Positions 22,600 to 34,979 are shown, counted from the first letter of the stretch. The stretch: 64,000 nt of DNA from Cenococcum geophilum 1.58 (GCA_001692895.1 KV748281.1:62001-126000), one strand, 5' to 3'. Made by a program: numbers and translations. Notes: a model not told the origin generated them from the letters alone.

Positions 22600-24650
22600 A
22601 ATTACTTAGTTTTAAATAACTTTTTTATCTAGCTATATATAAAAGTCTTTCTACTTATTATTACGCCGCTGCCTATACTACTTTTAGTATAGCACTATAA
22701 GCGTATACGATCTATCTATAAGGAAATATCTTATTATTACTGCGTTATTGCAACCTTTAGTGTGCCGTTCTTTAAATCTAGTTAGAACCCCTAAGTCCTC
22801 TTCTTATTTCAGTTCTTTAAGCCATTTTACTCTTAGCGTGCCTACTCTACGCCTATTAGTAATTTTTTATATAGGTACTCTAACCCTTAGTCTACCTAGT
22901 GTTCTTAACCCTTAGTAGCCTCTTTATTCTTACTACGCTTTAATTTAATTCTTAAATCCCTTTTAGTCCTCTTCTAGTTTACGTCTAGCTATAGAATCCT
23001 TTAGATCCTTAAACTTCGTAATTCTAGTATTAGTTACTTAACTCTAAAGCTAAATACTTTATTTACCTATTATAGGACTTTTCCCTTTATTGCGGAAGTC
23101 TCGGCTTCCTAATTATTTACTTTAATCTATCCTTATAAATAACTAGCTTATACTCTTATCCTTTCTCTAAAGTCTTAAGCCTTTAGCCTTTTACCTTTAT
23201 TAAGTGCCGAAGTAGTTCGCTGTCCTACTTCTCTTACGTCTTATAAAGCAATAGATATTATATCTAGTAGAGCCTTAATTCCCACTACTAATCTGTCCTT
23301 TATAGTGGATTCTACTTCTACTTATATTATAATATTACTAAGATCTATATGCTCTTAGTAAGCTGCCTTTATTGCCTTATTATTACTAAATATTTTACCT
23401 ATATTAAATTTATTATCTTTAATGTCTAATCTACGAGATAGTTCGTTAGTTCCTCTAAACTTTAGTAATTTTAGCTCCTATAGCTAATAGCTTACGCCGT
23501 ACTTAGCGTCTTTATAAATTTAGTATACGTTATTATAACAAAACGCAAAACTCTTAATTAAACACTCTTTAGTTCTTTACAGTACACTATTATCCTTCTA
23601 TATATATATGTTAACTACTAGTCTAGTTCCCTTTACCGCGTAGTTACTCTAACTATCTTTATGGTTTCTAGCAAAATAACCCTATTTTCCGTAATTTATA
23701 TAAGCTCCTTCTTTAAACCATTTTTCTTATTATGGAGTCTGCCTAAACGTCTTCTTTTACTAAGATCCTTGGTTTGGCCTTTGCTTCTTAAACCTATAAT
23801 TACTTAATCCTTATCCTCTAGGTTTTTATAGTCATTTATTCCTATATTCTTTAGTACTACTTAGGTCTATTAGCTCTGCGCTATACTATAGTTTCTAACT
23901 TAGTTAATATATACTCTACGCCTTATATAACTATAAAACTCTATCCTAACCCTTCTTAGTCTGTTCCCTTTAGTAGATTCTATTATTAATCTTAATTACT
24001 TAATTAATTAGTTCCCTTAGGGTTTCCTCATCTTCTATTAGGATAATTACGTCCTAGACTTTCGCTTTAAGTCCTTATTTATATTATGCCATAAGCGCCT
24101 TATTATTCCATTCGACCTATATTACTAACGTTTAGAATTATGTTATATACTTAATTACTAAAGTTCTCCATACCAGGTTTTAAAGCTTTCTTTTTACCAT
24201 AGTAGTTACCTCCAGGTCTCTAAATATTTACGTTAAATATTCCGTAAACCCGTTTTAACTAGTAAATATATACCGTACCTCCTAATTAGTAGTTACTATG
24301 CCGTTTTCCTATACCTCTATTAGGTAGGGCTTAAACTACTTAAGTGCCCTTCCCATTAGAAATAATCCTGCGTAGGCGACCTGATCTATAAGTATTGCTA
24401 GCTTTACTCCTTCTTACATAACTTTAAAGTGCATTTACGTAAGGAATCCCTTAAGCTTTAACTTCTCCCCTAAGAATCGCTTAATGGATAATAGCTTAAC
24501 TTTAGCTGCTCTAATCCCGTTAATCCTTTCTTTAAGTATTCTATTATTATCTGTTAATTAATTAACTATTTTCTATAGCTGTCTAACCGTAACTAGTTAA
24601 GAGTTAGTATTTGCTATACTGGTGTCATTACCTAATCCCAATATAGTTAC
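22600..24650 (-). pseudogene. Element D gag and protease region
   Basis: This is the part of element D between RT and the right LTR stub, where gag and protease are expected on the minus strand. I could not find an unambiguous zinc knuckle or DSG active site, so the naming is positional. The minus strand just inside the right LTR carries an ATG near 24690 followed by LLLKVVVTTALTAVTILGLG-like text, a possible start of Gag or of a short leader peptide. Confidence 0.35.
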
Positions 24651-24729
24651 TGCCGTTAACGCTGTCGTAACTACTACTTTTAGTAGCATATTATTTGACT
24701 TTGTTAATACCGTAATTAGGTAGTAAATA

Positions 24730-24780
24730 TATAACGAAGCCTTATAGTAAGTACTACGGTAGACTTATTAATGGGCTAGG
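24730..24780 (-). repeat. 5' LTR stub of element D
   Basis: The 51 bases match 17608-17660 (TATAACRAAGCCTTATARTA and beyond). The sequence from 24781 is unrelated to the left LTR. Deletion or another rearrangement has removed the rest. Confidence 0.55.
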
Positions 24781-25650
24781 ATAGATTAGAAGGGGATAAG
24801 GGGGACATTAGCAGGAAATATAGTAACGATTTAGATATATTCCTTAGTTCTATATTCTAAAACGCCGCAGTTATATAAAGACTCCTAGTAGAAGCTAAAG
24901 CGGTTTTATATAGCTTATAGATTAATAGATTTATTTATAAGGCTAGATTTAGCCCTTCGCTAGCTATAGGGCGGCTAGTAGCGGATAAGGATCTATATAT
25001 ATTTATACTATAGGCACTTACGTTCTATTATAGGGTTAGTAATATTTTATCTATACTTCTACGCTTAGAAGGTTATAAACGTCGACTCTTAGAACCTACG
25101 TGGACTCTAAATACTTAGAAAGAGTGTAATGCCCTAGAATTTAGGAAAGGAGCGGGAAGGGTAAGTTACAGCTCTCCTTACTTTACTACCCTTACTAGTA
25201 TATAGGTATATATTAGTGTATAATAATCTAATAACTTCTAAACTCCCAAACTATGTCCTAGGAACTTTAGTATACTGTCTTAGCCTTATAGTACTGTCTA
25301 AACCTAATACTTAAGTAGGAGTAGTTTTATAGGATTTTGTACTAGTAGAGTAAGGATAATATCCTACTATAAGAAAACTATATAATAGATACTTAAGCAT
25401 AATACGCACTATTAGCGTTAATCTTATTATAGTAGGCTAGAGTATAGGCTGCAACAAAAATATCTCTTTAATAAGTTTTACTATATTAATAAATTCTTAT
25501 ATATTATAGATAAAGGAAATAGTAGATTATCTACGCCCTATATAAAGGCGTGAATGGGTATATAGAAATTTCAAATCGTCTCTATTAATTACTAAATAGT
25601 AGGAGGGCTGTTATATTCTAGTAGTCTTTGTAGCTATATATATATCTTAT
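24781..25650. other. Unassigned region right of element D
   Basis: A plus-strand frame from about 24855 to 25190 is fairly open (INRFIYKARFSPSLAIGRLV and further, with stops at 25009 and 25107). I do not recognise it. The rest has no coherent frame. It may be part of the same accessory locus as the DUF3723-like gene to its right. Confidence 0.3.
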
Positions 25651-26591
25651 AGATCTTAGTCTACTTATAGCTAGCATTTTAATCTTAAATCGCACCGCTA
25701 AGCTTAATATTTATTATGTAGATATTTGCCCCTAAAGTATATTATGTTTAGTACTAAATTAGGAAAATAGAGGGTTAATCCTCTAGGCGTACGAGCTAAA
25801 CGATAGAGCTAATATCGTTTACCATAGTAAAAGCTTCTTCTAGGTATAAACCCCATCCATTCCTATTATAAGGATAAAAACCTCTATTTAACCATATATA
25901 ATTTATTAAAATTATATTAATTTAGTTACGGGTATAAAGCTCCTCTACTTCCTTCTAATAACTATTTTCCTAGAGTAAGATTAAAACGCACTATTTGGGG
26001 GTGGCTTGGCTTTCTTAGCGGATATTAGCTTTATTACTACAGTTATTAAGGGTTAGTTCTAAAAATACCTATTAATATATTTTAGGCTGGGCTACTATAA
26101 TAGGATACCTCTAAATTTATTCTAGATTAGTTTAATATTCGCCTACCCTATTTACTGCGCTACTTTAAGTATTAACTATTAAGGTCTAATCCTCTATGGA
26201 TATTATCGGATTATCTACAGCAGTTTCTTAGTCTAGGCCATTTTCTGCGCTACTTTAAATAGTATTTATCTACTCTGCTATAAGCGTTATTAGATTACCT
26301 ATAGTAGCGTCTTAGTTTAAGCCGTCTGTTAAGGTCTAACCCTCTATAGACGTTGGATTATCTATAACATCGCCCTAGTCTGGGCCATTTTCTACGCTAT
26401 TTTAAGCGGTTATTAATATCTGCCCCTTTATAGGCATTGTATAACTATCTATAGTAACGTCTTTACCGAAAGACTAATTAATCCCTAGAGTAGGCGCTAA
26501 ATAATTATATAGTAGGCTAATAGTACTAATTCTAAAGAAAGTATTATAAATAGACTTTCTAATAAAAAATGATAAAATCCTATTTCCCGTA
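25650..26591 (-). pseudogene. DUF3723-like gene, C-terminal part (split by copia E)
   Basis: The minus strand entering from 26591 continues the frame that ends at 32714 on the far side of copia E: REIGFYHFLLESLFIILSLE and LLAYYIII follow in the same phase once the CGTA duplication is allowed for. Downstream (26470-26080) it encodes three or four diverged repeats of about 28-38 residues (SSAENGLD-x-ETAVDN-like, SIED-x-TL), a low-complexity C-terminal region. Further down, toward 25650, the frame fades. See the N-terminal part for the identification. Confidence 0.5.
26080..26470. repeat. Imperfect tandem repeats in the DUF3723-like tail
   Basis: Segments of the type AAGGTCTAATCCTCTATGGA, then GGATTATCTACAGCAGTTTC and GGCCATTTTCTGCGCTACTT, recur three to four times with a period near 85-115 bases. 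They encode a repeated acidic, Ser/Asn-rich segment on the minus strand. Confidence 0.55.
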
Positions 26592-26818
26592 TATTGGTTA
26601 CACAAGGGGGATATCACGTAGCTACGGTTCGTAGATAGTATGATAATTATTATTCTTAATTAATTAATTGATTCTAAGAAAGGGGTGAGGAACTTAAGGT
26701 TCCTTACTACGCTAGTGCCGCGGCGACACGTGACGGCAACTTGCCGCACGTAACGGCAACTTGCTATATATGGTGGCAATATGCCTTATATAGTAACTAC
26801 TTGCCTTTATTCCCAACA
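26592..26818 (-). repeat. 3' LTR of copia E
   Basis: This 227-bp LTR contains repeats of GGCAACTTGCCG and GGTGGCAATATGCC type around 26745-26800. Compared with 32487-32713 nearly all differences are transitions. Confidence 0.85.
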
Positions 26819-26979
26819 CTGGCAACTCTTCTTTTATAGTTGCTATCTATATATATATACTGCTTGACTAGCGTAACAAATATTAATCCTCCTTACTTAC
26901 TATTGCCATTATAATATAAGTCTCGCTATCCCAAAATTTGCCTCTTAGCACGTGGTGCTTTCTTACTTAGGAGTTGTAG

Positions 26980-27180
26980 GTAGATATCGTGTTCGGAGGG
27001 CCGCTAAGGCGTTAGTAGTAAGCAAGCTAATAGCGATTTTCCATCCCGGGGATAAAAAATCCTAATTAGCTGGATTAAGTTAGGCTCCCCCTCTAAAAAA
27101 AGTCTTGGCAAGAGAATCTGACCAATTAGACAACTTTAACCGCCGGTTAAAGTTCCTGGATATCTTAAGACCTTATATGA
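26980..27180. other. 3' untranslated region of copia E with hairpins
   Basis: This segment has a more balanced dinucleotide use than its surroundings. It contains an imperfect palindrome at 27030-27072 (GATTTTCCATCCCGGGGATA), similar to 12246-12290, and a second at 27137-27163 (TTTAACCGCCGGTTAAAG). No protein is encoded. Confidence 0.45.
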
Positions 27181-27189
27181 CTAAGAAAT

Positions 27190-28900
27190 TTCTAGGGACT
27201 CCCTTTTAACCTAACCTTTAACTTGTATACGCAGAGTATTTATATTAATGAACATCTCTAGTGCCTTATTTAGGTTCGCCTTCGTTATCGCATCTACTAG
27301 GTTATCTTAGCTATTAATCTATTAAATCTTAAAGAGTTCTTAACGCTTATAGGATTGCTAAAGTACCATAATATTAATTATAAGGCGCTTCTTTTTTATA
27401 GTACTAAGCTTAACTAAACACTTATAGAGGGAATATAAGTTGGTGTATATAATTATAGAAATAACAGGAAGTTTGAGTTAATCTATAATTATCTTTAGGG
27501 TAGTTCCAATTATAATTGCTATATTAACTCCGCTAACTATTCTATATATCTCTGACGCTAAAACACTTTGGGTAACGCGCTTACTCTTAGTTAAGCTCTA
27601 ATAAATAAGATTGCTATAGATTATAAAGTTATTCTCTTTAGTAAATTCGTTTATAATAATAATCTTATATCCTAACTAGGAGCTAAAATCTTTATTATTT
27701 ATAAACGATCTATTAATAAATATAAAGAGCTTAGTAGTAGGAAGATTAATAGGCATATAGAGTAGTCCCCAATTAAGATAGTTTATTTGCTAGGAAAGAC
27801 GTTTATTTAGGGTAAGAACGTCATCCTTGGTTAGTTCCTAGTATTAGGTAGTAACAGAGAGATTAAATAAAGCCTTAGGTTGATAGATAGAAGCAATATA
27901 AGCTCTATAAGCGCATTACTCCACATATCCTTACTTTAGGGAATTAACATTAATAATATTAATCTTTTTACCTTAACCCTTCTGGCGCAAAGCAATAGAA
28001 TCCTTATTTAGGGAGAGGATATATCTATTAAAGAGTAATAGTATTATTAAATTAAGCTTTTCTTTTGGCTTTGCTATAAGATTTACCTTTACTAGCTTAT
28101 CTTCTTTAAGAGCTAAGAATTGGTCGTCCCCTAAGATAATTATATTATTAGTTTATATGCCGACGATTCCGAACGGAGTTCCTATGGTTATAATGAGGAA
28201 GCAGGAATTAAATATAGAAGTAGTTATTAAAAGCTTCTCTTTATAGTGTTTGCTATAGGTAGCCTACTAGTAAGTTCCTGCCTCTATAATTCTATATAAT
28301 GGCTTAAGCATAACTATAATCGTATCTTTAGGATACTAGTAGCGAATTTACTCCAGAAGGTATGCTAATATTAAGCGCTAAAGGTGCGTCTCTAATTAGG
28401 TGTAGGCTTAAGTAATATCTTATAAATAAACTACTATTCTATTCTTTATTAAGGAGGGAGCTAGCGTAATAATAACTCACTAACTAGCTCGTTAAATCGT
28501 AGGAGATTACGTAAGAATTACCTCCTTACTATTATTGTTATAACCTTAAATAATAAGCCTTAATTTCTTAAATAGGGCGTTAGTAGCTTTGCTTTTAATC
28601 TTATTAACCATTCTTAACTTAAAGATACGAACTTTATTAAACTTAATAGGGTTATACTTCTTAAATTTAAAGACTCCTCTTATAATAAGACCGTTAATCT
28701 CCTACTTATTAGATACTTAGAAAGGAGCTCCTAGGGTTATAATATAACCTTCCTTTTAGAGCTATTTTGCGAGCTTAAAGTTAGCCTTCTCTTTAGCTGT
28801 TATAAAGGCCATTAATAACTTAACTCTATTCTTAATGGCAGTAATAAATTGTTCTTTAAAATTAATAAGATATTGGCGATTTCGTAATCCCTTCGGGTAA
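27190..28900 (-). pseudogene. copia E reverse transcriptase and RNase H
   Basis: RNase H reads on the minus strand from about 27730 to 27230: LFIFINRSFINNKDFSS-x-LGYKIII, KSKRVTQSVLASEIYRIVSGV and IIIGTTLKIII, typical of fungal copia. The RT box around 28140-28180 reads GIVGI-stop-TNNIIILGDDQF. Relatives have QTDDT, so both catalytic aspartates are now Asn (28144-28152 encodes T-N-N). The mutation TGAT to TAAT fits RIP on the complementary strand. The proteins would have copied element RNA and removed the template. Confidence 0.7.
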
Positions 28901-28999
28901 CCTCTACCGCGTTATGGTTATAGCGCATCTACTATAATTATATTGGGATTATAGTCGTCTTCTAGAGTACGTTAATTATAGTTCTCTTCTAGGGTATCT

Positions 29000-30260
29000 T
29001 CTAGGGCATCCTATAAAGGCTTAGAATTGTTATCTTTGTAGTAAGGCTTAATAATAGTTAAATGGAATTAAGTGGGTCTGTAAGGTATCTAAATAGTATA
29101 AGTTTAACTATTAATTGTAATAAGTTAATATAGGCCTAACTATTCTCTCTTTTTACGCTATACGTATACTTTAGACTGGATTGGCAGATTAAGCGTAGTT
29201 AAGGTATTTGGGCCATTTCTTATTCCTAGTGCGTTATTAACCTAGTATATAGCGTAGAGACGTCGCACTTCCTTTATTGCCTTGCGAATAGCCTTGGCTT
29301 ATTATATAATAAAGGGAGATAGTAAAAAATTATTAGTTATTTAAGGGTAAGCGCTAAAGACTAGTAACGTAGGTACGAGTCTATCTGGGCTAGCGGAATT
29401 ATTAATAGCTTTAATAGCTATTTATAAGGTAAGTTTTTCGCTAGTATTCTTTAGTTCTAAAGAGATAATCTTATATACGCGGTGTAATGGCGTGTAATAT
29501 CGCTCTACTTTTTAATACTATTATGCGCCTTAACGGGGACTTCCTTAACCTTAATTACTATTGCCTTTATCTATTATCGGAACTCTATAGATAAGAAGTT
29601 CTTTTCTATATTATGGACGATTTAATTAGGGGGTCCTAGGTAGACATTAATCTAGTATAATAAAGGGTATCCTATGCGTTCCTAGCTAATATATCCTTTA
29701 AAAATCGTGCGGCTTAGAAGGAGGTTAAGAAGTTAATAACTTGGAGTACTGGCTTGCTGCTAAGATATATAATATTAACGATGATATAGAAGTTAAAGTC
29801 GTAGTTATTTTTAAGGGTAAACTTAAATCGGCCAGGGGACTTCTAGTTTATTTGGTAGTAATAGCAGTACTTTATAAGATGCTTAATTGCCTTAACTTTG
29901 ACTTTATAGCCTGCTTGCTAAAGAACCCTAAGCAATTAATAAATAGATAGGTGGCTAAAACAACGGTGTAGTTAGCGTAATTCTAACTTAGTTAAGTGGC
30001 TCTAAGCAATACTCTTTTCTAGTTAATAAAGGAGCAACTAGGGGTAACCCTACTTGCGTATAATAGGTACCCGATTGTCTCCCTAAATAAGTATATTCTT
30101 AAGGTTATTAAGCCTAACGCTTAATTTATTTATATCTTTAATGCAAAATAGAAACAGAGTGTTTATAGGAATAATATAGAAAGTAATGTATCCTAAGGGG
30201 GTTTGGACCCTAATTGTGCCGAAAGAGATTATAGTACCCTTGCTAAAACGAATTGTATAT
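29000..30260 (-). pseudogene. copia E integrase (degraded)
   Basis: The region between protease and RT is where Ty1/copia integrase lies. I see short minus-strand pieces with the right composition but no clear HHCC or DDE motifs. The name is positional. A plus-strand open stretch at 29741-29950 has no family resemblance and is rejected. Confidence 0.45.
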
Positions 30261-30269
30261 TGGCCTGCC

Positions 30270-32000
30270 GTTAAATAGTTAATCTAAATAGAGTTATTAA
30301 GCTGCTAAAGGGCTTAAACTTAAGGTTCTCCTACTATAGATACTCCTGCGGCTCTAGTATCTAGCATAATACTATAGAAGATATTCGCTAAGTATCTATC
30401 GTTAAAGGAGAATACGGAGCTCTCCTTTAGCTTATTAAAGATATCTAACTTTGTAATAGAATAGAGTATAGATTAGTTATTAAGAATAATAACGGTTTGT
30501 ATACTATTTACCTTACTATACTTAGTAAAGTATTAGTTAGGAGAGTAGTTCTTAATTTCTATATCTATAAGGAGCTATTTAGTCTTATTAACCTTACCCT
30601 TAAGATCTTTTACGCCTTTATATTGAACTAGGAAGCTTTAGAAGTAGGCCATAGTAACCTTATAATTTTTAACATTTCTTATACTTTAACGGAACTTATT
30701 ATATACCTCTTTTCGCTTATTAAGGGAGTGTCTAGTTAACTAGCAATTTGGCTTCTTATAAATATAGCACTTTTTCTAGCAATTACTTTAAAATAAACCT
30801 CTATAAGGACCTCCATAATTACCTTATAGTTAACATTAATTATACCCTTTACCGTATTCCCTACTACGGCCGCTATATGTTTAATTAGTCTAGTTATAAT
30901 TATATTAGTTAGGAATACTTAGTTGGGTAGGGCTTTTGGTATAGAGCTGTTAAGATTCTTATGTTCGCATTATAGTACCTACGGCGGAGTATAGCTTGGT
31001 ATATACTCCTTTAAACGTGTCCACAGGTTTATATAGCGCTAAGTTACACTTAGGAACGCCACGGCATGCTAAGATAACCTGGTCCCTTAGGCTATTCTTA
31101 TTTTAGTAAGTTTTGGTAAGTCCGCGTTAGATTTTCTAGAGTTTATTAAAGAGTAGTTAAAGGCACTCTAAATAAGTCTTTATTAGGTTAGAAGCAATAA
31201 CTCTCTAGAATATAGTCTCTCGCCATTCGGATATATAAAGTTAGCGATTTTTGTTAGTCTTAAAGTGGGCTTTAGTAAGCTAAAGTATTATATTAAAGCT
31301 ATAGTTTTTACCTATAATATAGTTATAATAGAATATTACTACCCGTCCCTTTAATATAATAGAGAAAGCGTGGTAGTACTAGTGGCATTAAATTTTAACC
31401 TTATTACAACAGTTATAGAAGACCTGTAGTTTTACTCTAAGTATATTATATAATTCTCCTCTAAACTTCTTCTCTTTATCTAAATATACCTTTATTAGAT
31501 TTGTAACTTCTTATAATAAAGGGTTACTAGTTGGCTGGAGTAGAGGAGCTAAAGGTAGCGGAGGTAGAGGATAAGTACCTCTAGGTGGGAGAGTACCTCT
31601 AGGTAGAAGAGTAGCGTTCTAGGGGTTTTATTCCGAATTAAAGTTGCCTTTTAAAGAATATAGGTTGGTTTTAGGTTTCCGTAGTTAATGTATAATCTTA
31701 GCTTCCGTCTATACTAGTTCTTTTATACTAGTAATAACGGCCTAAATATTGCTAGTAATTAGGTTACTGTTTTTAGTAATATATACCCCGTTTCTATAGA
31801 GGAAGTCTTAAAAATCCTAAATAATATTAACATTACTAAGTGCCTAGGTATTAGCGGTCTATCCTGTAAAATCCTCCCTAAAATATTCCTACAGCTGTAT
31901 ATTAGCGTAGTGTCTACTTTAGTAGAATATAATATAGTGTAGGAGAAAGCTATTAACTTGTTTTATAGTATAAGTTGTTATATTAAAGGTAAATTCGTCC
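30270..32000 (-). pseudogene. copia E gag and protease
   Basis: Minus strand 30343-30367 encodes MLDTRAAG, the retropepsin DTGA box with the Gly changed to Arg while the catalytic Asp is still present. It is followed by a coherent tail (SIVGEP, YTIRFSKGTIISFGTIRVQT). Upstream at about 30720-30790 is CYIYKKPNC-stop-LTRHS, a knuckle of the CxxCxxxxC form whose second Cys is Tyr. Gag proper extends toward 32000 in fragments. Confidence 0.6.
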
Positions 32001-32486
32001 TAATTTTTATTAATGAGTTTCGCGTATAAAGCTACCCCTAGTGATAAGGAGTCTTCCCAATCGTTTAAAGTAGGCGTAGCCATGTTTTTGGAGGGAGGGA
32101 AGTATTATTAGTGTAGGGATTGTCGTTTGGTACGCGTTCGTGATATGTATTTATCATTTAGTACGCGTTTGTCATTTGGTACGCGTTTGGACGTGTATTT
32201 GCGATTATAGGGCTTAGGACTAGTTCTGGCCTTAAATTACGAAGACTCGTAAAGCGTGTTATTCTGCGTAATGGACGCAAGAATCCGTAATCTTAGAAAG
32301 GCTTAGGACCAGTTCTGGCCTTTTAGATCCTTAGATTCGTAGAAGAGTTCTATTTAAGATTTAGGACCAGTTCTGACCTTAAAAGACAGCTTCCTCTAGC
32401 ACGAGTAGCACTGGTACAGTGGCTCGTCTCTTCTTAGTAATACCTAGCTGTTCTGTGGTATAACAGTGAAGTTAACCACTAATTAG
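32000..32486 (-). other. Leader of copia E with direct repeats
   Basis: This untranslated stretch next to the 5' LTR is rich in CpG and TpG and shows little RIP. TTAGGACCAGTTCTGGCCTT occurs about three times (32230-32380) and GTTTGGTACGCGTT-like words three or four times (32125-32185). Similar internal repeats occur in the leader of copia H. Confidence 0.55.
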
Positions 32487-32713
32487 TATTGGTTATATAA
32501 GGGGGATATTACATAGCTACGGTTCGTAGATAGTATAATGATTGTTGTTTTTAATTAATTGATTAATTCTAAGAAAGGGGTAAGGAATTTAAGGTTTCTT
32601 ACCACGCTAGTGCCGCGGCGGCACGTGACGGCAACTTGCCGTATGTAACGGCAACTTGCTATACGTGGTGGCAATATGCCTTATATAGTGACCACTTGCC
32701 TTTATTCTTAACA
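32487..32713 (-). repeat. 5' LTR of copia E
   Basis: This 227-bp partner of 26592-26818 has the same ends and is followed by the CGTA duplication. The minus strand directly inside reads CTAATTAGTGGTTAACTTCA, the candidate primer-binding region. I could not assign a tRNA. Confidence 0.85.
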
Positions 32714-34830
32714 CGTATCTTCGCTAATCTTATTTTATATATTCTAGAAATAGGAACTACTAGTTATTATTATAGGTTTTCTTAAAGAGCTGCCTATATT
32801 ACGGTAGGATATCCTCTCCTAGCCTATCTACCACCAATAAAGGGTTTAAAGTTATGTTTTCTATTTTAATAGCAGTTTTAAATATATTACGTATCTGCTT
32901 AGTTAGGTCTTTAATACTATTAGGGTATCTATAATATTTACAATCCCTAGCCGTTAGTAAAGTATTACAGGCAATTTTATTATCTATATTTATTAGCCGC
33001 AACCTATAAATTTCTAATAACTCAAACCCTAATCTATAGGCCGATTTGCCAATACTATACCATAACTAGGGATTAGATTTCCTTAGCTATAGGGTCTTTT
33101 ACCTATCCTCTTTCTTAGTAGGATCTAGTATTATATCTAAGGCGTATTATATAGCGTAATAGTATAGATATAGATATCCGAATTTGATTTAACTTATACG
33201 GTCTCCCGTATATAATTTAAAAGAGGATTTATTAATCTAGAGGCTGACCTAACTATCCATTTAGTTAACTCTAGAATAGGTATACTCTACTACTTTATAA
33301 ATAGAGTATTTAGAGCGTCTCTTAGGCTCTATAAATTGTCTCTATATAATTAAAGCGGGACCTCTAATATATTTAAGATCTTGCTAGAAGAAGTAAATTA
33401 TAGGGATTAGATATAGGATAATACCCAGATTCCTTAATATTTCCTCATATTATCTCTTATCCTAGACTTCTTAAAAACTTATCCTTCCTATATTAATTAC
33501 GTAAGTAGATTTAAGTCGTTCTTAGATACACCCGGCGCCCTTAGTTAAAGTTACTCTACTATTTCTATGTCTATTAAGCTTATTATTTCCTTATTCCCAC
33601 CTAGGATTTTAACCTAAGTAGTTAAGATAAACTAAATATAATTTATCGCTAGCTGCTAAACGTTAGAGATTTCTAGCTAAGAAGCTGTTATTAATTACTT
33701 ACCTTATTAACCTTTATAGCCATTATCTTATATAGCGTCCTAATATTAAAGGCGGTCTAGGGGCTATAGATAATAAGGAGACTGTTAAAGTAAGCGCAGA
33801 AAGCATACTTATAAAATCGTTTTAGAATATCTTTCTTGCACTTAGTAAGGCGAGCCCACTATTAAAACTCTACAAACTTATCGCTTAAGGACGTATACTC
33901 TTTAATATTACGATAGATTACTCTATCTAAAAAATTTATTAAATTTAAATATTCCTCCGCTAGTGCTCTTTTTACCACCACGCTTAAATCAAGAATTACA
34001 TTAATAACAGCCTAGAAGGGTAATGGTCTCTTTACGTACCTTTTAGATATAAGTCCACAATCCACCGTTTTTCTATAGGATTTAGCGTTATATATTCCTT
34101 TATAGTCTAGATACGATATTTACTATTAAGACATTTAATACACGTATTAGGGGGGGATTTAAGCAAAGGCGGTAGCTCTTCTAGATTATCTAATAGTATA
34201 TCTCAGGTCGTATCACTATTACTACACTTAATAGCTTAGTTAAGTCCCCTAATATTAATTATAACAGGCATAAAACATTCTAGTGGCTCTTTACGCAGGC
34301 ATCCCTCCTCTTTAAATATCTCCTTAAGTCTCTTTACATTCTCTCTATTAATATATCTTATATGCTTAGGAGAAAAATAAAGTACTTTAAGCATAACACG
34401 GGCCTTTCCCCTAAACTTTAAGGCCTTTTCTCTAGATATAGCTCTCTTATAATTTCCGGCTTCGCTTTACCTTATATTACTATTAATTAGAAAAGTTGTA
34501 GCTGTCTAAAGTATAAGTTAAGATATTTCTAAATACTAGTAGATTAGTTTTCCAGCCAGTTATTATATAAGGCCAATTTTTAGTCCCCTAGGCTCCTTAG
34601 GTCTCGTTTCCGCACCTATATAGGTTTTTTTAGTAACATCTACCTCTATTACCTGCTCTAGTCGCTTTAAATTTACGAAATATTAATTTATATCTCTTAT
34701 CCGCCTTAGCTAAAGAAAGTTTATATGATTTTTCTTTTACTATCCTAATATAAGCTTAACGCTTAGAATGTTAAAGCGTAATATAATCTTTCTAAGTAGT
34801 AATAGACATCGCGTACCTTTAAACTTAAAG
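32714..34830 (-). pseudogene. DUF3723-like gene, N-terminal part (split by copia E)
   Basis: A minus-strand frame is readable over long stretches. At 34380-34030 it gives RYINRENVKRLKEIFKEEGC, then a Cys-containing segment CIKCLNSKYRI and EKRWIVDLYLKG. At 33200-32800 it gives GYLYLYYYAI, SIGKSAYRLGFELLEIYRLR and KYYRYPNSIKDLTKQIRNIF. The spacing and text (ENVxRLKxIFxxEGC, CLxxxHRIxxxK, LGFxSxEIxxL, YRYxDxxxLxEQIxxIF) agree with the fungal DUF3723 family, a large protein of unknown function often found in multicopy accessory regions. 32799-33002 is open for 67 codons. Stops elsewhere are RIP-type. The frame continues across copia E at 26591. Confidence 0.6.
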
Positions 34831-34979
34831 AGGTCCTATTACCTTAACTCTCTATAAGGGCCTTTAGGCGGTAGATAAAAGTGTAAAACGTATACGTATA
34901 ATAATAAAAGGCAGTGCAGAGTTAGGACTTTTAGATTTTCGCCTTCTACTAAAACAAAATACCTTAAAGGACAATAATA
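34831..34979. promoter_or_regulatory. Intergenic space between divergent pseudogenes
   Basis: About 150 bases separate the DUF3723-like gene (minus) from the kinase-like gene (plus). The head-to-head arrangement could have been a shared promoter. No specific motif is visible. Confidence 0.3.

Larger units (their letters stand above)
17608..24780 (-). mobile_element. Chromodomain gypsy D, RIP-degraded, 5' LTR truncated
   Basis: The left LTR (17608-18027, 420 bp) starts TATAACAAAGCC and ends CCGTAACA. A related start recurs at 24730-24780 (TATAACGAAGCC to GGGCTAGG), after which similarity stops, so the right LTR is only a stub. The internal 6.7 kb on the minus strand holds gag (about 22600-24650), RT, RNase H, integrase and a chromodomain. 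The element lies inside the RT frame of fragment C. Chromodomain gypsies (chromoviruses) use this module to target heterochromatin, which fits the nest. All frames are broken. Confidence 0.7.
26592..32713 (-). mobile_element. Complete Ty1/copia element E (6.1 kb), with TSD
   Basis: Two 227-bp LTRs (26592-26818 and 32487-32713) start TATTGG, originally TGTTGG, and end AACA. CGTA flanks both sides (26588-26591 and 32714-32717). On the minus strand the order is leader, Gag with zinc knuckle (about 30720-30790), protease (30343-30367), integrase, RT (28144-28152) and RNase H (27200-27800). Protease and integrase before RT defines Ty1/copia. All frames carry RIP-type stops. It split a DUF3723-like gene and is therefore younger than that gene. 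Confidence 0.85.

Noticed and set aside
29741-29950. 69-codon plus-strand frame
   Set aside because: Antisense within the integrase region of copia E; composition only.
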